From Streptomyces sp. RKND-216 (lineage in GTDB: Bacteria; Actinomycetota; Actinomycetes; Streptomycetales; Streptomycetaceae), in contig NZ_SSBQ01000002.1 of assembly GCF_004795255.1 (NCBI RefSeq), forward strand, positions 2,048,001 through 2,112,000: DNA of 64,000 nucleotides. Reading direction: 5' to 3'. Each line of letters begins with the position of its first letter. Within the stretch, counting starts at the first letter, position 1. Under the pieces are notes generated by a model, which was not told the DNA's origin, did not search any database, and saw only the letters and a program-made list of their open reading frames with translations. The position numbers and the translations under genes were made by a program. Below, piece by piece: positions 37,647 to 48,439 of the stretch.

Positions 37647-38063
37647 GTGGACTACGAACGGATCCGCGCCTACGCCGCCGAATGGGCGCGGCACGCGCCG
37701 GACGCGTCTCGCGACTACGAGATCAGCGGGGACGAGATCGTCATGAGGAGGTATCCGCCACGCCCGTACGAGTACGCCGCTCTGCGGGTGCGTCAGCAGC
37801 TCGGCCGGCAGCTGCCGGCCGGCCCCGTCGCCCGCACGGGCGGCGAGGTGGAGGACCCGTCGCTCGGCAGGCTCCGACGCCCCGACCTGATCGTGGTGCC
37901 GGACGTGGTCTTCCCCGAGGCGGCAATGGCTCCGTTCCACCCGCGCGACCTCCTGCTCGTCGGCGAGATCGTCTCCCCGTCGAACCACCCCACGAACTAC
38001 GTGGAGAAGATGCACGACTATCCGGCCACGGGCATCCCGCTCTACCTGCTGGTCGATACGTGT
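37647..38063 (+). pseudogene. Uma2-family (DUF820) nuclease-like protein, 3' truncated
   Basis: From GTG 37647 the product reads as a PD-(D/E)XK-like Uma2 protein: YEISGDEIVMRRYPPRPYEY, RRPDLIVVPDVVFPE, LLLVGEIVSPSNHPTNYVEK and ATGIPLYLLVD. Family members continue for about 50 more residues; here homology stops at LLVD, and the rest of the open frame is antisense to the DCC gene. The active-site D and E-x-V are intact, so a truncated product could exist, but it is probably dead. Confidence 0.65.
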
Positions 38064-38066
38064 GAC

Positions 38067-38522
38067 CTATCCCGGCGGCCGACCCGGCCCCGTGGCGGGG
38101 CCGTCGGGAGCAGGGCCGTCCCCGGCTGGCGGACGGATCGCACACGCGGGGGTGCCGCCGGGGAGCCGGTGGCGGTTGGCGGCGACAAGACGGTAGAGAC
38201 CGCTGAGGGCACGGCGCAGCGGCGGGAGCATCAGCACGCCGCCGACCACGGGCCACGCACCGCGCGCGTTGAGCAGGATCTTGCCCACGGCCTCCGCGCC
38301 GCCCCACACCGTGCCTACGGGGGTCACCCACAGCACCTCGTGCTGGACACGTTCCTCCGTGACGCCGAGCGCGTCGAGGTCGGAGAACTGCCAGGGAACG
38401 GCCGTGCAGCGGGGACGCAGCCGCCGCTGCACGAAGCCGACCGCCGTGGTGCAGAAGCCGCAGTCGCCGTCGTACACGAGCAGCGCGCCCTCGGGGCGCT
38501 CCCACGCGGTCGCCCCCGTCAT
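38067..38522 (-). CDS. DCC-family thiol-disulfide oxidoreductase (DUF393)
   Basis: A 151-residue thioredoxin-like protein with the DxxCxxC motif in LLVYDGDCGFCTTAVGFVQR, then WQFSDLDALG and GGAEAVGKILL, all DUF393 marks. It probably acts in the cytoplasm as a small redox protein; members often pair with membrane HTTM/carboxylase-like proteins. ATG 38522 overlaps the stop of the preceding small membrane protein (ATGA), so the two are coupled. The last 25 residues are a Pro/Gly-rich tail. The stop lies 3 bases from the end of the broken Uma2 homology. Confidence 0.88.
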   Translation of the reverse strand: MTGATAWERPEGALLVYDGDCGFCTTAVGFVQRRLRPRCTAVPWQFSDLDALGVTEERVQHEVLWVTPVGTVWGGAEAVGKILLNARGAWPVVGGVLMLPPLRRALSGLYRLVAANRHRLPGGTPACAIRPPAGDGPAPDGPATGPGRPPG

Positions 38523-38734
38523 GTCCGGGGCTCCCACGTGAAGACGCGGCGCGCGGCGACGAGCAGCAGCGCGTTCCACACCAGCAGCGCGGCGATGCGG
38601 GCCAGGTCCTGCGCCCAGACGGCCTCACCGCTCAAGCCGTGCTTACCTCGCCGAACGCCCGCAGGCTGTCCGACCCCGCCAGGCTCGCCGTTCCCCACGG
38701 GCTCAGCGGCCCCGCCTCCCGTCCCACCCGTCAT
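38519..38734 (-). CDS. Small membrane protein coupled to the DCC gene
   Basis: A 71-residue protein with a Gly/Pro-rich N-terminus and one helix near the C-terminus (DLARIAALLVWNALLLVAAR). ATG 38734 has AAGGGG 7 bases upstream. It overlaps the DCC start by four bases. No family recognised; the pairing suggests a membrane anchor or partner for the DCC protein. Confidence 0.55.
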   Translation of the reverse strand: MTGGTGGGAAEPVGNGEPGGVGQPAGVRRGKHGLSGEAVWAQDLARIAALLVWNALLLVAARRVFTWEPRT

Positions 38735-38979
38735 CCCCGGTCCCCTTTCACAGGTCCACCTGAGCTTTCTCCGCGTATCGTCCCGTCTGCTCACCCGGAT
38801 GCGCCACCGGCAGCACACGCATGCTGACGGTGCGTGCGCGTTCCGCCGTACCCCAAGACATCGCCGCCTTCCCCGTGTTCGGATGGGGCGGGCCGGTCTG
38901 AAAACAACGGGTTTACGTCCGGCGAGGCTGGGCAGAAGCGCTCTTCCGACCCCCGGACCCCCACACGGCAGGAGAGGCC

Positions 38980-39162
38980 ATGACGCGCAGCAGAGTGCTC
39001 TGGTTCTTGCTTGTCCTCCCCCTCGTCACCCCGCTGCTCCTCGCCGCGTTCGCCGAGGGCGACGGTCTCACCCGTCAGGTCTGGGCCGACAGCATCACCG
39101 TCGCCGTCGCGATCGCCGTCGGCAACGCGCTCATCTGGGGCAAGCGCGAGTCCGAGCAGTGA
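38980..39162 (+). CDS. Small two-helix membrane protein
   Basis: A 60-residue protein with two hydrophobic helices (VLWFLLVLPLVTPLLLAAF and SITVAVAIAVGNALIWG) and a charged end. AGGAGAGG lies just before the ATG, a strong ribosome site, which supports it as a real gene. Function unknown. Confidence 0.6.
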   Translation: MTRSRVLWFLLVLPLVTPLLLAAFAEGDGLTRQVWADSITVAVAIAVGNALIWGKRESEQ

Positions 39163-39201
39163 CCGTGCCGCGCCCCGGCCGCCGGGAGCGCAGCCCGGGA
39201 G

Positions 39202-39618
39202 TCACCGCTTCAAAGGCTGGGTGAAGCGCAGCAGGTTGCCGGCCGGGTCCCGGAACCCGCAGTCGCGGACGCCGTACGGCTGGTCCATCGGCTCCTGGAG
39301 TACGTCCGCCCCCGCCGCGCTGACGCGCTCGAAGGTGGCGTCCACATCGTCCGTCGAGAAGATGACGCCGTGCAGCAGACCCTTGGCCATCAGCTCCGCC
39401 ATGGCCAGCTTGTCGGTCTCGGACGCGTTCGGGTGGGCGACGGGCGGCTCCAGGACGATGTTCACGTCCGGCTGCGAGGGCGACCCGACGGTCACCCAGC
39501 GCATCCCCTCGAAGCCCACGTCGTTGCGCACTTCGAGTCCGAGCACGTCGCGGTAGAAGGCGATCGCCGCGTCGTGGTCGTCGACGGCGATGAAGCACTG
39601 CGAAAGCTTGATGTCCAT
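39202..39618 (-). CDS. VOC-family protein (glyoxalase/bleomycin-resistance fold)
   Basis: A 138-residue protein with the duplicated beta-alpha-beta VOC pattern: CFIAVDDHDAAIAFYRDVLG in the first half and GVIFSTDDVDATFERVSAAG, then YGVRDCGFRDPAGNLLRFTQ in the second. Metal-ligand candidates are limited, so it may bind rather than catalyse. ATG 39618 is chosen because TAGCGT lies exactly 7 bases upstream, indicating a leaderless mRNA; GTG 39627 would lie in the promoter. Probably regulated with the AraC gene directly upstream. Confidence 0.85.
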   Translation of the reverse strand: MDIKLSQCFIAVDDHDAAIAFYRDVLGLEVRNDVGFEGMRWVTVGSPSQPDVNIVLEPPVAHPNASETDKLAMAELMAKGLLHGVIFSTDDVDATFERVSAAGADVLQEPMDQPYGVRDCGFRDPAGNLLRFTQPLKR

Positions 39619-39625
39619 GCCGTTC

Positions 39626-39631
39626 ACGCTA
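39626..39631 (-). promoter_or_regulatory. TAGCGT -10 box of the VOC gene
   Basis: TAGCGT on the minus strand, 7 bases before ATG 39618. It overlaps the stop codon region of the AraC gene (ending 39629), so the VOC promoter lies inside the end of the upstream gene. Confidence 0.5.
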
Positions 39632-40057
39632 CGGCTGGGCGGAGCGGCGCGCTTCTCCGTTCCTGACCGGTCGCGTGTGGATCTTCGCCATGCACGCCGG
39701 GATAACGGAGCCGTCGTCGTGGCTCCGGGCCCGGTAGGCGCTCGGGCTCTCCCCCACCAACTCGGTGAAGCGCGTGCTGAACGATCCCAGCGACGTACAG
39801 CCGACCTCGAAGCAGACCTCCGTCACCGAGAGGTCGCCGCGCCGCAGCAGCGCCTTGGCCCGCTCGATGCGGCGGGTCATCAGGTAGCTGTACGGCGTCT
39901 CGCCGAAGGCCGCGCGGAAACAGCGCGAGAAGTGGCCGGGGGACATCAGGGCGTCCCGCGCGAGCGACGGGACGTCGAGCGGCTCCGCGTAGTCGCGGTC
40001 CATCCGGTCGCGGACCCGGCGCAACCGGACGAGGTCGTCGAGGCCCAGCCGTTTCAC
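39629..40057 (-). CDS. AraC-family transcriptional regulator
   Basis: A 142-residue protein that is almost only the double helix-turn-helix: DRDYAEPLDVPSLARDALMS and PGHFSRCFRAAFGETPYSYL for the first, then GDLSVTEVCFEVGCTSLGSF and STRFTELVGESPSAYR for the second. No N-terminal ligand domain, so it resembles the short SoxS/MarA-like type often encoded next to VOC genes. GTG 40057 is used; the frame is open upstream to 40498 without homology. It probably activates the VOC gene and perhaps the divergent UvrA-like gene. Confidence 0.88.
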   Translation of the reverse strand: MKRLGLDDLVRLRRVRDRMDRDYAEPLDVPSLARDALMSPGHFSRCFRAAFGETPYSYLMTRRIERAKALLRRGDLSVTEVCFEVGCTSLGSFSTRFTELVGESPSAYRARSHDDGSVIPACMAKIHTRPVRNGEARRSAQP

Positions 40058-40280
40058 CTGCTCAGTGTCCCACAGTGCCCCTGTCCGCCCCGGGAGCCGC
40101 CCCGAGGCGGCCGCCGGACCGCCGGCGGCCCGGCAGAGACCGGTCAGGAATCGAGAAGCGGCGACGAAACGGCCGCGCCTAGCCTGACCGGGCACGGCGA
40201 AAGCCCTCTGCACGCCGGGCTGCCGCAGGCAGCTCGACCCGGACATACTGCTCGAAGCAGGCTGGATCGAGGGAGACACG

Positions 40281-42674
<2,394 letters not shown>

Positions 42675-42693
42675 CGCCGCGGGCCCTGCGGGA

Positions 42694-43428
42694 TCAGCCC
42701 ACCAGGCGGGTGGCCTGACGGGTGGTCACCCGCCTGACGAGGAGCAGGAGGAGGACGGCGGCAGCCGCGGCGAACGGGGCGCTGAGCAGGGAGTTTCCGG
42801 GGAACACGTTCACCGAGTGCGACTCGAACGTATTGCCGCCGAACTCCTTGACCGTGTGGGTGAGACGGAAGCCGGTGAACCAGGAGAGCAGCCAGCAGGC
42901 CCACCAGGCGACGATCAGCACCGGCGTACGCCCGCGCCGCTCACGGCGCGGCTCGGCCGTGCCCCACCACACGTCCAGGACGACCTGGAGCGGCAGCCAC
43001 AGAAAGCCGACGGGGACGAACCACGACCCGATCGCCCACCCCTTCGCCAGCCGCCGGGGACCGGCCCACCGGTACGGGTCCAGGTGATCGACGTTGGCAC
43101 GTACCCGGTACAGCCACACGATGACCAGCACGGCGCAGGGCACCAGCCACAGCGACGTCAGACCGAGCACGACGACCGCGGCCGGCCCGGCGTCCAGCAA
43201 CATCAGCAGGCCGCCGACCACGTGCAGGCCGGCGGCTCCGGCCAGTAGCCCGGCGGTCCAGTTGCCCAGCCCCGTGACCGGATGGGGCGGCGCCGGCGGA
43301 ACGGCGGGCGGAACCGCCCACGGCCCGTGCTGTGCCGTCCGCCCGCCCGGATGTCCGGGGAGCCGCTGGGCCGGATACGGCTGCGACTGCCCCGGCTGCA
43401 CCTTCCCGCCGTCCCCCTGTACCGCCAT
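42694..43428 (-). CDS. DUF4328-domain membrane protein
   Basis: A 244-residue protein with a Pro/Gln/Gly-rich N-terminus of about 50 residues and five to six membrane helices. The DUF4328 core is recognisable: [53 protein letters not shown] 43428 has GGAGG 8 bases upstream. Function of the domain is unknown. Its stop lies 19 bases past the convergent UvrA-like gene. Confidence 0.85.
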   Translation of the reverse strand: MAVQGDGGKVQPGQSQPYPAQRLPGHPGGRTAQHGPWAVPPAVPPAPPHPVTGLGNWTAGLLAGAAGLHVVGGLLMLLDAGPAAVVVLGLTSLWLVPCAVLVIVWLYRVRANVDHLDPYRWAGPRRLAKGWAIGSWFVPVGFLWLPLQVVLDVWWGTAEPRRERRGRTPVLIVAWWACWLLSWFTGFRLTHTVKEFGGNTFESHSVNVFPGNSLLSAPFAAAAAVLLLLLVRRVTTRQATRLVG

Positions 43429-43642
43429 CACCCGCTCCTCCCGCTCCCGGCTGCACGCGACCACCTGGGCACTTCACGTTTCCTTCACGCCAGCGCCGCA
43501 TGATGACCACCACTCACCCCGTGAAGTCAAGCGACCCGGCCCCGCCGCCGGCCGCCGTTGCGGGATCGCAACCGGGCGGCACCCCGTCAGAAGCGACCCC
43601 GGGTCGGGAGTGGGCCTGCGGCGAGCGAGACCTGACCCCGCG

Positions 43643-44800
43643 TCACGAGCATGTGTAGAGCCGTTCCAGGTCGACGAGAACGACCTTCCCGCGGGCCTCG
43701 GCGACGTGGAGGTCGGAGGTGAACGCGGCGCCGCTGCAGCAGGCGGTACGCGCCCGGGCGGTGTCGATTCCTCTGGCTTCGCGCAGTCGGAGCACGCGCC
43801 GCAGGCGTGCGAGGTGCTCCACACCCACCCGTTTCTGCCACTTGGCCTCGCCTACGGACAGCAGGATTCCCTGGTCCTGGCCGATGGCACCGTGCACGAA
43901 GACGTCCAGTTCGTGACGCGTACGCGCCTCCGGGTCCGCGACCGTACCGGTCGCGACCTGGATCGGCATGCCACCGAAGGTCGCGGGCTCGGCGTGCCAC
44001 TCGACCCACTCGCGGGCACGGGCGTTCGAAGTGCGGTCGGACGACGGCGTGGTGAAAGGTGATCAGCGGCTCGGCGATCCGGTAGGCGGTGCGGTTTCGG
44101 CGGAACGCGTCCGGTTCGGCGGTCAACAAACCGCAGTTCCGCAGTGCCGTCAGCGACCGCGGGAGGTCGGTCGCCTTGCGGCCGACGGCGCTTGCGATGC
44201 CGCCGCTGGTGTGGTTCCCAGCCGCGACGGCCGCGAGAACGGAGTGATAGCGGGAACGGTCCCGTAGATCCGGTTCGGAGGCGAGCAGGAACGGCGCCTC
44301 GCTGTGTACCGGACGGGCGGGGTTGAGGACCGCTCGGCACACCCACGCGTCGAAGTCGTCAGGGCCGTCGGGGGCGTCGTCGTCCACGAACTCGCGCCGG
44401 TAGGCAGGAGTTCCGCCCACGATCGCGTGCATGAGGACGGCCAGACGAGGGTCCTCGATGCTCCAGAACTCGGCGGCCTCCCGGTACCCGAGGGAGTGCA
44501 CGACCAGGTCGAGACTCGCCCGCCCGTAGAGCGGCGAGGTGCCCGTCAGCAGCCCGCCCACGAAGGACATGCGCTGCCGCAGAGCAGGATGCGCGGGTGA
44601 CGTGTGAGGTGCCGGCCGCCGCGGACTCCGATGGCGGCCTGGAGCTGCGACGGCAGGGCGGGGGCGTTCCGGACGAGGTAGGGGGACTCGTCGAGGACCA
44701 CGGGCAGGGGGCGGTCCGCCGCGAGGTCGAAGAGGAGGTGCAGAGCCTCCTCCCGATTCTCGGGGCGCGGCGGAACGGGTGCGCCGGTGTAGCGGGCCAC
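43643..44800 (-). pseudogene. Archaeal-type AAA ATPase (DUF234), broken
   Basis: Three frames together give one protein: RYTGAPVPPRPENREEALHL with Walker-B-like PLPVVLDESPYLVR; after a one-base loss near 44568, MSFVGGLLTGTSPLYGRASL, GYREAAEFW and the winged-helix region DLPRSLTALRNCGLLTAEPD; after a second shift near 44030, EWVEWHAEPATFGGMPIQVA and HELDVFVHGAI to the stop. The Walker A part is absent upstream. So the gene is N-terminally deleted with at least two frameshifts. Intact relatives are solitary ATPases with a DUF234 C-terminal nuclease-like domain. Confidence 0.8.
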
Positions 44801-44932
44801 CCGCCTCGCCGAGCAGGGCGAGGGATTCGGCGGCCGACGCTTCTAAGGACGCGGGCGCAGGGGGTGAGGACACGGGCGCTATGCAGGAGCCGGCCACGTC
44901 GAGTCCGGCCAGGGGGCCGGGAGGTCAGCAGG

Positions 44933-46531
44933 TCAGGGGCGGGCGTCGACGCGGTCGACGAGGGAGGTGAACTGCTGCCAGGTGAGGTCGGGGCGGGTGG
45001 GGTTCCAGAGCTTCTGGGCGGTGGCGGCGAGGGGGAGGCGGATGCCGTCCGCGACCTGGGCGGTGGTCTGTGCGTCCGCGATGTCGCCCCAGACCGCGAA
45101 ACGGCCGCCGAGGATGCGGTCCGGCCCGGAGAGGGCGTCCGGCAGCGGGTCCGTGCCGCGCACCACGGCCGGCGTCCACTCCTCGTAGATGCGCTCGCCG
45201 GTCGGGTAGGTGAACTCGTTGGGTTCGCCGAGGACGTAGTAGAGGTACTCGTCGTTCATGTTGACGACCTCCCAGTCCTCGCGCAGGTAGTCCGCCGGCG
45301 GGCGGGCACCGATCTCCTTGCCCGTCCAGTACGTGACCTCGCGCGGGCGGGACGGCTGGACGGCGCCGCCCTCGTGCATGCCGTCGTTCCACACCTGCGC
45401 GGTCTTGTCGTGGGCGCGGACGGTCTTGGCGCGCGCGTTGAGCCAGGCAGTGGCCAGGTCCTCCACGTCGGCGCCGGGGCCGAAGCGGGAGCGAGCCGCG
45501 GAGGCGAGTCCGGGGAAGGCGGCTTCCGGGTCCGCCTCGAAGAGGGCCGCGTACTCGTCGCCGCCCAGGTGGAACCAGGGCCCGGGGAAGAGGTCGGCGT
45601 ACTCGTCGAGGAGGTCGTCGACGTACCGGCCGGCGGCACGGTCGGAGATGTCGATCGCACCCGGGACGGGCTCACCGGCGGCGTCGCGGAGCTGGAACCC
45701 CGGCTCCGCCTCCAGCACCGCGCCCAGGTGGCCGGGCGAGTCGATCTCCGGGATGACGGTGATGTGGCGGGACGCGGCCAGGTCGATGATCTCGCGTACC
45801 TGGGCCTTGGTCAGATGCGGGTCGGAGACGATCTCCGGGTGCCGGTCGGACTCGATACGGAACGCCTGGTCGTCGGAGAGGTGCAATTGGAGCTGGTTGA
45901 GTTTGAGATCGCCCATCTCCCGGACGCGGTCCTTGATCCACTCCGCGCTGTAGTGCTTGCGGGCGATGTCGAGCATGAAGCCCCGCTGGGCGCGGGCGGG
46001 CTCGTCGCGGATCGTGCCGTCGGCCATGCGGCCCTCGTCGCGGACCGTCTGGAGCAGGGTGCGGGTGCCGTAGAAGACGCCGGCGTCCGTGGAACCCGTG
46101 ATGCGCACGAGACCGTCGCGGCTGCGCAGCTCGTAGCCCTCGCGGGGGATGCCGCCGTCCGGGTCGAGGGCGAGGAGGACGTCGGAGGGGCCGGCGGTGC
46201 CGGAGGCGTAGGCGAGGTCCAGTTCGCGGGCGAGCAGCCGTGCCTCATCGGCCAGCGGGGAGTTCTCGGGGGCGACGACGCGGCTGTCGTCGGTCGGCTG
46301 CCATCCGGGGCCGCGCACGGGGTCCCATTCCCGCACGGAGGGGACGGACGCGGGCGCGGGCCCCAGCCGGTCCGGCGGCGCGGTGGTCGGTTGCCGCGTG
46401 GCGGGGCGGGTCTCCTCGGAGCCGTCACCCCCGTCGTCGCCGGTCACGGCCAGGATGATGAGGGCTGCGACGGCGCACGCGCCGAGCGCCACGGCGCAGA
46501 TCAGCAGGATTTTCGGCCACGTACGTCCCAT
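44933..46531 (-). CDS. Beta-N-acetylhexosaminidase, GH20
   Basis: About 532 residues: a membrane anchor (ILLICAVALGACAVAALIIL), a Thr/Pro linker, the GH20b N-terminal domain (residues about 60-170) and the catalytic barrel. The catalytic Asp-Glu pair is in PWFHLGGDEYAAL; also seen are RGFMLDIARKHY, LQLHLSDDQAFRIES and TVIPEIDSPGH. It releases terminal GlcNAc or GalNAc from chitin- or wall-derived oligosaccharides outside the cell. ATG 46531 is preceded by TACCGT and 6 bases, suggesting a leaderless start; ATG 46558 is an alternative. Confidence 0.92.
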   Translation of the reverse strand: MGRTWPKILLICAVALGACAVAALIILAVTGDDGGDGSEETRPATRQPTTAPPDRLGPAPASVPSVREWDPVRGPGWQPTDDSRVVAPENSPLADEARLLARELDLAYASGTAGPSDVLLALDPDGGIPREGYELRSRDGLVRITGSTDAGVFYGTRTLLQTVRDEGRMADGTIRDEPARAQRGFMLDIARKHYSAEWIKDRVREMGDLKLNQLQLHLSDDQAFRIESDRHPEIVSDPHLTKAQVREIIDLAASRHITVIPEIDSPGHLGAVLEAEPGFQLRDAAGEPVPGAIDISDRAAGRYVDDLLDEYADLFPGPWFHLGGDEYAALFEADPEAAFPGLASAARSRFGPGADVEDLATAWLNARAKTVRAHDKTAQVWNDGMHEGGAVQPSRPREVTYWTGKEIGARPPADYLREDWEVVNMNDEYLYYVLGEPNEFTYPTGERIYEEWTPAVVRGTDPLPDALSGPDRILGGRFAVWGDIADAQTTAQVADGIRLPLAATAQKLWNPTRPDLTWQQFTSLVDRVDARP

Positions 46532-46772
46532 ACGCCTACGGTATTGACCCTTTCCCATCGAATCGCGTCAGCTGTACGAACGCGACCTCTCCCGTACGGG
46601 TGAAATTCGCGCACGCGTCGGAAGACAGCGCTCACCCACCGTTACGGTGAGGGCGTCCACCACCGGGCTGCGCCCGGTGCCCGGTCTGCACCGCACGACT
46701 GCGTGCGACCGCACCGTCCCCGCTGTCGCACGTCTGCCGTCCCTGCCCATATCCCCCGCCCACCGAGGAGTC

Positions 46773-47339
46773 ATGCGCCTCCCCTTCCCCCGCAGCGGCG
46801 CCGACCACGGCCGCCCCGCTACGCCGCATCCCGGTCCGGCGCGAGGCGCCTCGTCGCCGTTGCACCGCTTCAACGCGGCCGCCCCGGCGGCCGCGTTGAG
46901 CATGCTGCTCGCCTGCTGCGGCAGCCGCCGGTGGGCGCACCGGCTGGCCGTCCACCGGCCGTACCCGGACATTGACGCGCTGCTGGCCGCCGCCGACGAG
47001 GCGGGCTATGACATGACTCACGCCGACCTGACCGAAGCACTGAGGGCCGAGTCCGCCTACCACCCGCCGACCGACGGCCCCGGCGCGCCGGCGGCGACCA
47101 CCGCGCTGCGCGCCGGGCACGCCGCCTACGCGGACCGTTTCGGCCACGCGTTCATCGTCCACCTCGACGACTTCGGGCCGGAAGAGCGTCTTGACCAGGC
47201 ACTCGCCGGCATCCGGACACGTCTGGCGAACGACGCCGACGAGGAGCGGGCGGTCGCCGGGGAGGAGTTGCGGCGGCTCGCGCGGGCCCGGCTGGCCCGC
47301 CTCCTGACCGCCCCGCGGGCCGGCGCCGCCCGCCCCTGA
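46773..47339 (+). CDS. OHCU decarboxylase-like protein
   Basis: A 188-residue helical protein related to 2-oxo-4-hydroxy-4-carboxy-5-ureidoimidazoline decarboxylase, the last step from urate to S-allantoin. Seen: HRFNAAAPAAALSMLLACCG, RWAHRLAVHRPYPDIDALLA, AALRAGHAAY-type segment (TTALRAGHAAYADRFGHAF) and the C-terminal TRLANDADEERAVAGEELRR. The usual catalytic HPxLG motif is not obvious, so it may be a diverged homologue. ATG 46773 follows GAGGAG. No urate oxidase or transthyretin-like gene is nearby. Confidence 0.75.
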   Translation: MRLPFPRSGADHGRPATPHPGPARGASSPLHRFNAAAPAAALSMLLACCGSRRWAHRLAVHRPYPDIDALLAAADEAGYDMTHADLTEALRAESAYHPPTDGPGAPAATTALRAGHAAYADRFGHAFIVHLDDFGPEERLDQALAGIRTRLANDADEERAVAGEELRRLARARLARLLTAPRAGAARP

Positions 47340-47538
47340 CCGGCCCACCCGGGTACGTTGCGGCAGGTGAGCCACGTCTCACCGGGGTGTTGGATACCGC
47401 ACACCCGGCAGCCCCCGTACCGGTGTAGAAACCAACCGTCGCTACGATGGCCGATGGCCGGGTGGACCGTATCCGGCCGGGCCCGACCGACACACAAGGC
47501 CGGCAGGCCCCGATCCCGCTCCCGGAGGGTAAATTTCC

Positions 47539-47919
47539 GTGCCGGCTGGAACGCTGTACCGCGGCCGGGAAGGAATGTGGTCGTGGGTGGCTCACCGAGT
47601 CACCGGTGTCCTCATTTTCTTCTTCCTGTTCGTGCACGTCCTGGACACCGCGCTCGTGCGCGTCTCCCCCGAGGCGTACGACTCGACGATCGAGCTGTAC
47701 AAGAACCCGATCGTCAACGTGATGGAGTACGGCCTCGTCGCCGCCGTCCTCTTCCACGCGCTGAACGGTCTGCGGGTCATCGCCGTGGACTTCTGGTCCA
47801 AGGGCGCGAAGTACCAGAAGCAGATGCTGTGGACCGTGATGGTGGTCTGGGCCGTGGTGATGGCCGGGGCCTTCTACCCGGTACTGGAGCACACGCTGCG
47901 CGAGCTGTTCGGGAGCTGA
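47539..47919 (+). CDS. sdhC: Succinate dehydrogenase cytochrome b556 subunit
   Basis: A 126-residue three-helix subunit. RGREGMWSWVAHRVTGVLIF has the family SxxHRxTG-like start, the heme-ligand histidine is likely in FHALNGLRVIAVDF, and three helices are visible. GTG 47539 has GGAGGG about 9 bases upstream. First gene of sdhCDAB. A TACGAT box near 47446-47451 is a candidate -10, giving a leader of roughly 85 bases. Confidence 0.93.
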   Translation: MPAGTLYRGREGMWSWVAHRVTGVLIFFFLFVHVLDTALVRVSPEAYDSTIELYKNPIVNVMEYGLVAAVLFHALNGLRVIAVDFWSKGAKYQKQMLWTVMVVWAVVMAGAFYPVLEHTLRELFGS

Positions 47920-47925
47920 TCGTCC

Positions 47926-48405
47926 ATGGCCACTGACATCGAGATGACCGGCAGCAGCGCCGCCGGCTCCGGCGAGCCCTACGGCCCGGACAACCCCGCG
48001 CCCGTGATCGAGGCGCCGCGCGCCCGCACCGCGCGCACCCCGAAGTCGACCCGCACGAACTTCGAGCTGTACGGCTGGATCTTCATGCGGCTGTCCGGCA
48101 TCCTCCTCACCGTCCTGGTGCTCGGCCACCTGGTCATCCAGCTGGTGGTGGACGGCGGCGTGTCGCGCATCAGCTTCGCCTTCGTCGCCGGCCGCTGGGC
48201 CTCCCCGTTCTGGCAGGCATGGGACCTGATCATGCTGTGGCTGGCGATGCTGCACGGCGGCAACGGCCTGCGCACGGTGATCAACGACTACGCCGAGCGG
48301 GAGAACACCCGGTTCTGGCTGAAGATGCTGCTGTACACCGCGACGGTGTTCACCGTCCTGCTGGGCACGCTGGTGATCTTCACCTTCGACCCGAACATCC
48401 GCTGA
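47926..48405 (+). CDS. sdhD: Succinate dehydrogenase membrane anchor subunit
   Basis: A 159-residue subunit: about 45 hydrophilic residues, then three helices ([20 protein letters not shown] and others). [20 protein letters not shown] matches the SdhD loop with the heme-side histidine. It follows sdhC by 6 bases. Together they anchor the SdhA-SdhB head and reduce menaquinone. Confidence 0.92.
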   Translation: MATDIEMTGSSAAGSGEPYGPDNPAPVIEAPRARTARTPKSTRTNFELYGWIFMRLSGILLTVLVLGHLVIQLVVDGGVSRISFAFVAGRWASPFWQAWDLIMLWLAMLHGGNGLRTVINDYAERENTRFWLKMLLYTATVFTVLLGTLVIFTFDPNIR

Positions 48406-48439
48406 AGACCGGGCTGAGGCTGAGGTAACAGGTATCGCC

